A stretch of 38,927 nt of DNA from the NCBI RefSeq assembly GCF_026913015.1, contig NZ_JAPTYD010000033.1, positions 1 through 38,927 of the forward strand. Direction: 5' to 3'. The notes below the pieces were generated by a model, which saw nothing but the letters and a program-made list of their open reading frames with translations, did not search any database and was not told the origin of the DNA. The translations under genes and the position numbers were made by a program. Below, one piece after another: positions 1 through 6,644 of the stretch. Numbering within the stretch: position 1 is the stretch's first letter; the number at the start of each line of letters is the position of its first letter. This DNA is from Paracoccus benzoatiresistens. GTDB taxonomy: Bacteria > Pseudomonadota > Alphaproteobacteria > Rhodobacterales > Rhodobacteraceae.

Positions 1-77
1 CCCGTGAACGGCGAGCGCTCGATGCACTCGATGGTATCCGCGGGAACAGGTAGCAAGCGTCAGATTCAGAACACTAG
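1..77. mobile_element. Possible right end of a larger element related to the 183-bp repeats (partial)
   Basis: Read on the minus strand from position 73 leftward, the sequence starts TGTTCTGAATCTGAC. This matches the two ends of the neighbouring 183-bp element (TGTTCACAATCTAAC and TGTTCGCCACCTGAC) at 12 and 11 of 15 positions. It abuts copy 1 and shares its CTAG (74-77), giving a perfect 14-bp palindrome at 69-82. This stretch is richer in G and C than the ATPase remnant to its right. A plus-strand frame is open from the window edge to a TAG at 51-53, as a transposase C-terminus would be, but it is too short to identify. That an IS extends left of the window is inference. Confidence 0.4.
51..60 (+). 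repeat. 10-bp direct repeat flanking the AT-rich island, left copy
   Basis: TAGCAAGCGT at 51-60 recurs identically at 1479-1488, just outside the ATPase remnant and both miniature elements. In both places the TAG closes an open frame. The pair could be a duplication made by insertion or a recombination scar, or it could be chance; ten bases in two short flanks is suggestive only. Confidence 0.3.
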
Positions 78-256
78 TGTTCACAATCTAACAGATGATT
101 CCTCGTTTATCGCTGCTTCACTCTTGGCAGCGTAAGGTAAGGCTCGACGTCAGCTATGCGGGATCCAGACCGTTACTAAGCGCTTCGCACAAGGCCGTTT
201 GATCCATCCGATAGTCAGCTTAAACCGGGTATCTTATGTCAGGTGGCGAACACTAG
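74..256. mobile_element. 183-bp miniature inverted-repeat element, copy 1
   Basis: This is a perfect 183-bp match to 1105-1287 in the same orientation. It begins CTAGTGTTC and ends GAACACTAG. Inside the CTAG ends the imperfect terminal inverted repeats agree at 12 of 16 positions. An internal hairpin lies at 111-132 (CGCTGC/GCAGCG arms). It has no room for a transposase, so it fits a MITE moved in trans. CTAG target duplications are known for parts of the IS5 family, but that assignment is a guess. An open frame from a TTG at 199 crosses its right end and continues into the ATPase remnant. Confidence 0.8.
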
Positions 257-1481
257 GAATAGCATTGAATCCTTCTGTTTTGGGAAACAGTATTGGGGGT
301 GTCAATCTAGCTAGAGAAAGTGACGATCGAAAGCTTGGCCTTGAGTTGAATGCCCTAACAGATGCTATTTTGGAGCATTGTATTGTTATTTCCAGGTCTG
401 CAAAATTGCCTAAAGTGTTTATCCATTTTGATGAACTTGACGCAGGACTTCGAATTGTAGACTCAACTATGAAGTCTATGCTTTCAGGTCTAATTATCGC
501 TGTGCGTGATTTAAGAAGAATGTTCATTGAAAAGAGTGCGCTCTTTTCAATCGTTGTTCACCTTCGTGAAGATCTTTGGAACAGCCTTGCGTTTTCTGAC
601 AAGAATAAGATCACTCAGACTAGAGCATTTGCTATTGAGTGGGATAGCGATGCACTAAAGGACGTGGTTGAGGCGCGTATTCGCGCAAAGTTGGGAAACT
701 CTTTTTCTTAGAATAATGTTATCGACGATCAGGCAATGCGTGGAAGCCAACCTAAGTGGAATCATGTTGTTGCAAGAACGATGAAGCGTCCAAGAGATGT
801 TATCAAGTTTCTTAATGCAAGTCTGCAAGTTGCAAAGCGCCGTAGAAAGCAGGAGTTAGTTGATGCCAAGGCAAGGAATACTTTGCAGAATATCGAAGAT
901 TTGCCGCTTGTATTTACAAATAAAGATATTGTAAATGCCCGAGAAATTTATTCTCCTTACTTGAAGGCGGAGCTTGATGATGAAATAAAGCCCCATTGGG
1001 AGGATTGGGAAGATGCATTGCGGACGCTATCTATTATGGAGAAGGAAGTATTTCAAAGGGACGAATTTACAAAGGAATATGGAGCTCAAAAATCCTCTAT
1101 GAATCTAGTGTTCACAATCTAACAGATGATTCCTCGTTTATCGCTGCTTCACTCTTGGCAGCGTAAGGTAAGGCTCGACGTCAGCTATGCGGGATCCAGA
1201 CCGTTACTAAGCGCTTCGCACAAGGCCGTTTGATCCATCCGATAGTCAGCTTAAACCGGGTATCTTATGTCAGGTGGCGAACACTAGTAGATGCTGACAA
1301 TGCCCTAGAACTTCTACATAGGTTCTCGGTCATAGGTTATGAATCTAGAAGCGGTTACGGGGGATCTAGTTGGATGTTTCAATATGATAATGTTTCATCT
1401 TCCTGGGATCCCCAATCGGTTAGATTTAAAGTCCATCCTGGTCTTAAGGAGTTTGCAAAGCTTCGTGAGGACCGTCGCTAG
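257..1481 (+). pseudogene. Broken Sll1717-type P-loop ATPase gene
   Basis: The coding remnant runs from 257 to 1104 and resumes at 1288-1481, with a miniature element between. The translated parts read as one protein: a Walker B-like segment (VFIHFDELD, near 415), a VHLREDLW segment, a DKNKI motif, an MRG...TMKRPRDVIKF block (from about 736) and a C-terminal RFKVHPGLKE block. I recognise these from the Sll1717 family of P-loop ATPases, which are often found near defence or mobile loci. Three lesions are seen. The N-terminal half with Walker A is absent. An in-frame TAG lies at 709-711. Copy 2 of the element interrupts the gene after MNL (1099-1107). Skipping the insertion with one CTAG gives MNL-VDADNALE in frame to the stop at 1479-1481. 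The remnant is clearly AT-richer than the rest of the window, which suggests transfer. Confidence 0.75.
1105..1287. mobile_element. 183-bp miniature inverted-repeat element, copy 2
   Basis: This copy is identical to 74-256 base for base. It sits inside the Sll1717-type ATPase remnant with CTAG at both ends (1105-1108 and 1284-1287). Removing 1109-1287 leaves one CTAG and restores the host reading frame (cta-gta-gat across the junction), so this is a clean insertion with a 4-bp CTAG target duplication, or a TA duplication if the outer bases belong to the element. An open frame starting at TTG 1230 runs through its right end into the ATPase C-terminus. Confidence 0.85.
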
Positions 1482-1488
1482 CAAGCGT
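1479..1488 (+). repeat. 10-bp direct repeat flanking the AT-rich island, right copy
   Basis: This is the second TAGCAAGCGT. Its first three bases are the stop codon of the ATPase remnant, and high-GC sequence resumes straight after it, so it marks the right edge of the compositional island. Its meaning is uncertain. Confidence 0.3.
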
Positions 1489-1551
1489 GGGGGCCCACCC
1501 CACCGGACGCCATAGTCGTAATCTCCTTCGGCCGAGCGCCAGCAAGTGTCG

Positions 1552-1571
1552 GGTGCGTGCTGGCACGCACC
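1552..1571. repeat. REP-like palindrome, first of a pair
   Basis: Arms GGTGCGTGC and GCACGCACC surround a 2-base TG loop. The same palindrome with the opposite loop (CA) lies at 1687-1706, so the two units are inverted relative to each other, like a BIME. The adjacent RAYT gene supports calling it REP. The interval 1482-1706 holds no gene. Confidence 0.75.
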
Positions 1572-1597
1572 ACCTCCTCGCCATCCACACCAATTGA

Positions 1598-1611
1598 GCG
1601 TGTGAACACGC
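1598..1611. repeat. Degenerate REP-like palindrome between the two full ones
   Basis: Arms GCGTGT and ACACGC surround a GA loop, followed by ACCCTA as after the unit at 1687-1706. The shared right flank suggests a decayed third REP unit. Confidence 0.45.
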
Positions 1612-1686
1612 ACCCTATGGGTTGCGCCACCACCTGACTGTTGGTTAATGTCCGCGCTGCTAATGCTCCGCCCACTCCTCTTGCAT

Positions 1687-1706
1687 GGTGCGTGCCAGCA
1701 CGCACC
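1687..1706. repeat. REP-like palindrome next to the RAYT stop codon
   Basis: Arms GGTGCGTGC and GCACGCACC surround a CA loop. It ends one base before the stop codon of the minus-strand RAYT gene, the classic position for a REP that its own RAYT recognises. Confidence 0.75.
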
Positions 1707-2186
1707 CTACGCCACCTTTTCGGCCGCCTTGTCGCGGTGGAATGACGAATACGGCCAATCCTCGGCCCGTTCCACATATCCATGTTTCACCGGATTGAAC
1801 CAGCAATACTGCATATGCGCCGCATGATCCTCGTCATCGCGGATATGATGTTCCCAGAACCGTCGCTGCCAGATGCCGCGTTCCTGCCGCGCCACATGGC
1901 TGCCGCGTAACAGTCCCGCTGGCAAACCGCGAGAGAACCGCGCCTTGATCAACCGCCATTCTGTCGAATAATGGCAATCCCCCTCGGATAGCCGCCAGAT
2001 GCAATGCAGGTGATCCGGCAGCACCACCCAGGCATCGATTCCGAAGGGTCGTTCCGCCCGTGTCACCCCCACCGCTTCTCGCAACAGTGCGACCTGATCG
2101 ACCAGCAGCCGCCCGCCCCGCTGCGCAAGCGCGACGGTGAAGAAGATCGGAACACAGGACAGGCGAGGGCGGCGATAGCGCGACAT
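1707..2186 (-). CDS. REP-associated tyrosine transposase (RAYT)
   Basis: The 159-residue protein matches the Y1 transposase / TnpA_REP type. It has the HUH metal-binding pair in PDHLHCIW (His59, His61), and the probable catalytic Tyr127 in MQYCWFNPVKHG, followed by the family's DWPYSS tail near residue 144. RAYTs are single-strand endonucleases that cut and join at REP hairpins and are thought to spread REPs without moving as a typical IS. The gene looks intact with normal family length. Matching palindromes lie only on its 3' side (1552-1706). Its base composition is high-GC like the host, unlike the ATPase remnant to its left, so it need not have arrived with that island. No activity can be inferred from sequence alone. 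Confidence 0.9.
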   Translation of the reverse strand: MSRYRRPRLSCVPIFFTVALAQRGGRLLVDQVALLREAVGVTRAERPFGIDAWVVLPDHLHCIWRLSEGDCHYSTEWRLIKARFSRGLPAGLLRGSHVARQERGIWQRRFWEHHIRDDEDHAAHMQYCWFNPVKHGYVERAEDWPYSSFHRDKAAEKVA

Positions 2187-2219
2187 GCCTCATCATCGCG
2201 CAATCGGGTTAACGGGCCC

Positions 2220-2603
2220 TCAATCGCTCCAGTAAGGCACGAACCTCCGGCAGAAGCTGCCGACCGCCATTGCGACCGGGATCGAGCCGTCCCGCTCGCC
2301 TGTCCCAAACTGCGACAATCCCGCCCCTTCGGCGGCCCGCGCGGGGTCCAGCGTGAAGACGATGCCCTCGCCCCCGCGGCGCGGCTTGGGCGAGGCGCGC
2401 CAGATCGGCGTCTTGCCCGGCAGCCTCATCACGCGCTGCGCGAAATCGCCCGCCGCGCACCAGTAGTCGGTGTCGCCGCGCTGCACCTCGTGGATGACCG
2501 TGATCTCGGACGGGCCGGTCTGCACCGCCGTCATGCCGTTCTGCGCGGTAAAGGCCGCCGCCGGCAGCGGTAGCAGCAAAGGAACAAGAAACATCAGTCG
2601 CAT
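2220..2603 (-). CDS. Small exported protein of unknown function
   Basis: I do not recognise the family. The start at 2601-2603 was chosen because GGAGG lies 5 bases upstream and because it gives a clean signal peptide (MRLMFLVPLLLPLPAAA, cleavage near residue 17). Earlier in-frame starts would bury that signal inside the protein. The mature part is about 110 residues, has two Cys (in DYWCAAGDF and GSFCRRF) that could form a disulfide, and seems to be a single soluble periplasmic domain. It is divergent from the small membrane-protein gene at 2677 with a 73-bp gap between starts. Confidence 0.7.
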   Translation of the reverse strand: MRLMFLVPLLLPLPAAAFTAQNGMTAVQTGPSEITVIHEVQRGDTDYWCAAGDFAQRVMRLPGKTPIWRASPKPRRGGEGIVFTLDPARAAEGAGLSQFGTGERDGSIPVAMAVGSFCRRFVPYWSD

Positions 2604-2676
2604 CGCATCCTCCCGTGTTGGAACCGCTGATGCCGTCATTACGTTTTCTCCGGCACATTCATGTCGGAGCATGATC

Positions 2677-2940
2677 ATGCACCTTCGATTGTTCCTGATC
2701 CATATCTGGGTCGCCTGTATCGGCGGGGCGGTGGTGATCGCAGGGCTGGCCATGGGCCATGTCAATGCCGCCACATTCATCTGGGGCGCCATCATCGGCC
2801 TGGCCCTGGGTGTTCCCGCCGCGCTGCTGAACTGGGTCTATCTGCGGCCCAACCGGTCGCGCCAGATCGGCTGGACCTGGCCGATTGCCAGGAAGATCCA
2901 GGCGGCGGCAAGACAACATCCTTCGACCAGACAATCCTGA
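2677..2940 (+). CDS. Small two-helix membrane protein, unknown function
   Basis: This 87-residue protein has two hydrophobic segments, about residues 5-26 and 32-55, separated by a short Gly/Asn-containing turn, then a basic cytoplasmic-type tail rich in Arg, Gln and Lys. The ATG at 2677 was preferred over the one at 2671 because GGAG (2665-2668) is then spaced 8 bases away; the product differs by only two residues. No family is recognised. A strong bidirectional terminator follows its stop immediately. It is convergent with the entericidin gene. Confidence 0.65.
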   Translation: MHLRLFLIHIWVACIGGAVVIAGLAMGHVNAATFIWGAIIGLALGVPAALLNWVYLRPNRSRQIGWTWPIARKIQAAARQHPSTRQS

Positions 2941-2945
2941 CGATC

Positions 2946-2971
2946 AAAGGCGGCCCCGCAAGGCCGCCTTT
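2946..2971. terminator. Bidirectional rho-independent terminator
   Basis: A perfect 10-bp stem, AAAGGCGGCC and GGCCGCCTTT, surrounds a 6-base loop. It sits between the converging genes ending at 2940 (+) and 2976 (-), with A/T pairs at the stem base on both sides. Confidence 0.85.
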
Positions 2972-2975
2972 GTCG

Positions 2976-3122
2976 TTACATGCCCGAGGCGGCTTCCGCG
3001 CTTTCCTGCTGGATCACCTGGCCCGCGGTCGAAACGTCACGGCCAATGCCCTGCGCGGTCTGGCAACCGGCCAGCGTCAGAATTGCGAGAATGGCGCCAA
3101 GGCCGAGAAGGGTCTTCTGCAT
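2976..3122 (-). CDS. Entericidin EcnA/EcnB family lipoprotein
   Basis: The 48-residue protein begins MQKTLLG, has a hydrophobic signal and a lipobox LAGC with Cys20, then the entericidin-type QTAQGIGRDVSTAGQVIQ segment. Entericidins are tiny outer-membrane-directed lipoproteins; in E. coli the A/B pair was described as an antidote/toxin, but many relatives stand alone with no proven toxin role, as here. The ATG at 3120-3122 was chosen because earlier in-frame sequence shows no signal peptide. No partner entericidin gene is nearby. Confidence 0.85.
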   Translation of the reverse strand: MQKTLLGLGAILAILTLAGCQTAQGIGRDVSTAGQVIQQESAEAASGM

Positions 3123-3186
3123 CCGTCCACACTCCACTTGCATGATCTGCGACCGAACGCCGTCCCTTGCAGCAGGTTCCGCAGGG

Positions 3187-3570
3187 TCAGAACGCCACGC
3201 CTGACCACAGCGCGACATTGGCATAGGGCGTGAATTCGCCGGTGCGCACGATGGCGCGGGCGTCGCGGCTGAGCGCCTTGAAGGCATCATGCGCGACGAT
3301 GCGGGGCTCACCCAGGTCGCGGGCGCGCAACTGGCCGTCCAGATCGGCGGATGCCTCGCCGGCCCAGGCGGATCGTTCCACGACCAGTTCGGCCAGCACC
3401 GCGTCCAGCACGTCGAGAAAGCGCGGCACGCCGCGCGTCACGGCCAGGTCGATGCAGCGCACGCCGGGGGGAACCGGCAGCCCGGCATCGCCGATGACCA
3501 GCAGGTCGCCATGCCCCATCGCGGCGATCAGGTGCGAAAGTTCGGAATGCAGCAGGGTCGTTCGCTTCAT
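3187..3570 (-). CDS. rbsD: D-ribose pyranase, RbsD/FucU family
   Basis: The 127-residue protein matches RbsD end to end: start MKRTTLLHSEL, GHGD with the probable catalytic His20, DAGLPVP at 28-34, a GVPRF segment, and the C-terminal TGEFTPYANVALWSGV sugar-binding block. RbsD interconverts the pyranose forms of ribose, and relatives (FucU) act on other sugars. There is no ribose transporter or kinase in the window. Instead the gene starts 3 bases after the stop of the membrane dipeptidase gene and is likely cotranscribed with it and pepF. AAGG lies 8 bases before the ATG. A role on ribose is therefore from family only. Confidence 0.88.
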   Translation of the reverse strand: MKRTTLLHSELSHLIAAMGHGDLLVIGDAGLPVPPGVRCIDLAVTRGVPRFLDVLDAVLAELVVERSAWAGEASADLDGQLRARDLGEPRIVAHDAFKALSRDARAIVRTGEFTPYANVALWSGVAF

Positions 3571-3573
3571 GGT

Positions 3574-4755
3574 TCAGCCTTCGGGCAGGGTTTCAGACAA
3601 ATAACGGATCATGTTGCCGCCCATGACCTTGGCGATCCGGGTCTCGGACAGGCCCTCGTCCAGAAGCGCCTGGGTCAGCGCCGACAGCTGCGCCGCGTCA
3701 AAGGGCACGCCGACCGAACCGTCATAGTCCGAGCCGAGCGAGACGTGATCCTCGCCCACCAGGCGGATGGCGGCGACGATGCTTTCCGCGATATGGGCGG
3801 GGGTGCCGCCGCAGACCACGTCGGACCAGAAGCCGATGCCGATCACGCCGCCCTTGGCGGCGATCTGGCGGACCAGATCGTCGTCCAGGTTCCGCGCGCT
3901 GCCGCAATGGCCGTGGATACCGGTATGGGACAGGATCGGGCGCGCGCCCTCGATTTCCAGGACGTCCTGCACCATCAGGGGCGAGGCGTGGGCCAGGTCG
4001 ATCACCATGCCGCGCCCGATCATGTCCTGAACCACCTGGCGCCCGAAATCCGACAGTCCCGCGCCGGTGCCGCCTTCGCCATGCAGGCTGCCGCCCAGTT
4101 CGTTGTCGAAGAAATGCGTCAGGCCGATCAGCCGGAAGCCCGCGCCATGCATCACGTCAAGGTTGGCAATGTCGCCTTCCAGGGGATGCCCGCCCTCCAT
4201 GCCCAGCAGCGCGCCCAGCACCCGCTGTCCGCCCGCCCGCGCATCCAGGACAGCTTGCAGGTCGCCCCGGGTGCGGATCAGCCGCAGCTGCTCGGGCGCT
4301 TTTCCGGCAGCCTCCGCCAGCGCCTCGGCCTGCAGCAGCGCCCGTTCCCGCAGCGAGAACCAGGACCGCACGGGACGCAGTTGTCCCATGAACAGGGGGG
4401 TGATGTTGTCGGTGGCCTCTGCGCTGTTCTGGTCATAGTTCTGGCCGCGCGGGCTTTTCGTGACGGTGGTAAAGACCTGCACGGCCACGTTGCCCTCAGC
4501 CAGGCGCGGCACATCCGTGTGGCCCCGCCTAGCGTGGTCCAGGATGTCGCGGTCCCACAGCAAGGCGTCGGAATGCCAGTCGCCGATCACCAGCCGGTCA
4601 TGCAGTGCCTGCGCCTGCGCGCCGACGGGCCAGCCTTCGGCGGGCAGCCGCACGGGGTTCAACCCCCGTTCGACATAGCCCGGCGCGAAGACAAGGAAAG
4701 CCGCCGCTGCCAGCACGACCAGCCCTGCCGCGCCCCCGAGGATCCGCTTCAGCAT
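3574..4755 (-). CDS. Membrane dipeptidase, peptidase family M19
   Basis: This zinc dipeptidase of the renal dipeptidase type has 393 residues. An N-terminal hydrophobic anchor or signal (about 8-25) directs it to the membrane or periplasm. Metal-site motifs are visible: DWHSD (His61, Asp63), GMEGG (Glu187), DLAHAS (His256), LSHTG (His277) and GSDYDG (Asp343). The ATG at 4753-4755 lies 4 bases after the pepF stop; a TTG 24 bases further up would overlap pepF and is less likely. With pepF it suggests a peptide-degrading operon, the first gene cleaving oligopeptides and this one dipeptides. Confidence 0.92.
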   Translation of the reverse strand: MLKRILGGAAGLVVLAAAAFLVFAPGYVERGLNPVRLPAEGWPVGAQAQALHDRLVIGDWHSDALLWDRDILDHARRGHTDVPRLAEGNVAVQVFTTVTKSPRGQNYDQNSAEATDNITPLFMGQLRPVRSWFSLRERALLQAEALAEAAGKAPEQLRLIRTRGDLQAVLDARAGGQRVLGALLGMEGGHPLEGDIANLDVMHGAGFRLIGLTHFFDNELGGSLHGEGGTGAGLSDFGRQVVQDMIGRGMVIDLAHASPLMVQDVLEIEGARPILSHTGIHGHCGSARNLDDDLVRQIAAKGGVIGIGFWSDVVCGGTPAHIAESIVAAIRLVGEDHVSLGSDYDGSVGVPFDAAQLSALTQALLDEGLSETRIAKVMGGNMIRYLSETLPEG

Positions 4756-4759
4756 CGCC

Positions 4760-6577
4760 TCAGGCTTCCAGGGCCTCAAGCTCGTCGATGAAGCCTTCGA
4801 TCATCGACAGTCCCTTGTCCCAGAACTTCGGATCCGAGGCATCCAGCCCGAAGGGGGCCAGCAATTCCTTGTGGTGCTTCGATCCGCCCGCCGCCAGCAG
4901 GTCGAAATACTTCTGCTGGAAGTCCGGCAGCCCGCCCTCGTAGGTCGCGTAAAGCGCGTTCACCAGCCCGTCGCCAAAGGCATAGGCATAGACGTAGAAG
5001 GGCGAGTGCACGAAATGGGGCACATAGGTCCAGAAGGTTTCGTATCCCGGCATGAACTCGAAGACCGGACCAAGGCTCTCGGCCTGGACCGACATCCACA
5101 GCGCATTGATGTCGTCGGGGGTCAGCTCGCCCTCGGCCCGGGCCGCGTGCAGCTTGCACTCGAAGTCGTAGAAGGCGATCTGGCGGACGACCGTGTTGAT
5201 CATGTCCTCGACCTTGCCGGCCAGCAGGGCCTTCTTCTCGACGGGGTCGGTGGTCCGGGCCAGAAGCGCGCGGAAGGTCAGCATCTCTCCGAAGACCGAG
5301 GCTGTCTCGGCCAGCGTCAGGGGGGTCGAGGCCAGCAATTCGCCCTGTCCGGCCGCCAGCCGCTGATGCACCCCGTGGCCCAGTTCGTGCGCCAGGGTCA
5401 TCACGTCGCGCGGCTTGCCCAGATAGTTCAGCAAGACATAGGGATGCACGGTGGTCACCGTCGGGTGGGCGAAGGCACCCGGTGCCTTGCCCGGCGTCAC
5501 GGCGGCATCGATCCAGCCACGCTCGAAGAAGGGCACGGTCAGTTCCGCCAGCCGCGGCGAGAAACCGGCATAGGCATCCAGCACCGTCTGCCGCGCCTCG
5601 TCCCAGCCGATGGTGCGGGCAGGCGCGGTCGGTAGCGGCGCGTTGCGGTCCCAGACCTGCAGCTTGTCCAGGCCCAGCCACCTGGCCTTCAGGGCGTAAT
5701 AGCGATGCGACAGGCGCGGATAGGCGGCGGTGACGGCATTGCGCAGCGCTTCGACCACCTCGGGCTCGACATGGTTCGACAGGTGCCGCCCGGTCTGCGG
5801 GGTGGGCATCTTGCGCCACTTGTCCTCGATGGCCTTTTCCTTGGCCAGCGTGTTGTGGATGCGGGCGAACAGCTTGACATGTCTGCCGAAGACCTCGGCC
5901 AGCGCGCGGGCGCCGGCCTCGCGCCGCGCACGGTCGTGGTCGGTCAGCAGGTTCAGCGTGGCCTCCAGGCCCAGCGTCTCAGCCCCGACCTGGAACTCCA
6001 GCGCGGCGGTGGTTTCGTCAAACAGGCGGTTCCAGGCGGCGGCACCGACAACGGAAGCGTCGTGCAGGAACTGTTCCAGCTCGTCCGACAACTGGTAGGG
6101 GCGCATGGCGCGCATCCGGTCGAAGACGGGCTTGTAGCGTGCGGGTCCGTCTGCAGCCGCGAAGACCGCCTCATAGGTCTCGTCGGGGATGCGGTTGAAT
6201 TCCAGGCTGAAGAAGACCAGAGGCGTGGTGATGTCGGTGATGCGCCCCTGCAGGTCGCCCATCATCTTGGCGCGGGCGGCGTCCACCGTGTTCTGGTAAT
6301 AGCGCAGGCCCGCATAGGACATGATCCGCCCGGCGGTGATGTCGATGCGCTGATAGGCCTCGATGCAGGCCAGCATCTCGGGCGCAGTCAGGCCGGCCAG
6401 CTTGCCCTGGTAACGGGCGGCGAAGTCGCGCGCCTCGGTTTCCAGGGTGGCGATGTCGGCGGTCAGTTCGGCTGAATCCGGCGCGGGATAAAGGTCGGTC
6501 AGATCCCATGCGGGAAGGGTGCCAAGGTCGCTGCCCGATGCGGCGTCAGCGGCGTCGAAGGTCGGTTGTCCTGCCAT
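4760..6577 (-). CDS. pepF: Oligoendopeptidase F, peptidase family M3
   Basis: The 605-residue cytoplasmic zinc metallopeptidase has its HELGH zinc motif at 397-401 and the downstream glutamate helix LAETAS near 424. Family length is about 600, so it is complete. The start MAGQPTFD (6575-6577) was chosen because AAAGGA lies just upstream and earlier in-frame sequence (to 6640) is unlike PepF. PepF cleaves oligopeptides of roughly 7-17 residues and acts in peptide turnover. It leads a tight minus-strand run with the dipeptidase (4-bp gap) and rbsD (3-bp gap). Confidence 0.95.
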   Translation of the reverse strand: MAGQPTFDAADAASGSDLGTLPAWDLTDLYPAPDSAELTADIATLETEARDFAARYQGKLAGLTAPEMLACIEAYQRIDITAGRIMSYAGLRYYQNTVDAARAKMMGDLQGRITDITTPLVFFSLEFNRIPDETYEAVFAAADGPARYKPVFDRMRAMRPYQLSDELEQFLHDASVVGAAAWNRLFDETTAALEFQVGAETLGLEATLNLLTDHDRARREAGARALAEVFGRHVKLFARIHNTLAKEKAIEDKWRKMPTPQTGRHLSNHVEPEVVEALRNAVTAAYPRLSHRYYALKARWLGLDKLQVWDRNAPLPTAPARTIGWDEARQTVLDAYAGFSPRLAELTVPFFERGWIDAAVTPGKAPGAFAHPTVTTVHPYVLLNYLGKPRDVMTLAHELGHGVHQRLAAGQGELLASTPLTLAETASVFGEMLTFRALLARTTDPVEKKALLAGKVEDMINTVVRQIAFYDFECKLHAARAEGELTPDDINALWMSVQAESLGPVFEFMPGYETFWTYVPHFVHSPFYVYAYAFGDGLVNALYATYEGGLPDFQQKYFDLLAAGGSKHHKELLAPFGLDASDPKFWDKGLSMIEGFIDELEALEA

Positions 6578-6644
6578 GGGGGATCCTTTCGTGCTTGCGC
6601 CCCAGATGTAACCAGCCGGGGCCGGGGCGCAAGGCTGCAAGGTC

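Noticed and set aside
709..711. TAG recoding or readthrough in the ATPase remnant
   Set aside because: The gene also lacks its N-terminus and carries an insertion, so plain decay explains it better; no context for recoding was seen.
74..1287. Integron attC-like sites or a CRISPR array
   Set aside because: The units lack attC core-site pairs and spacing, and only two long identical copies exist, with terminal inverted repeats instead of short repeats and spacers.
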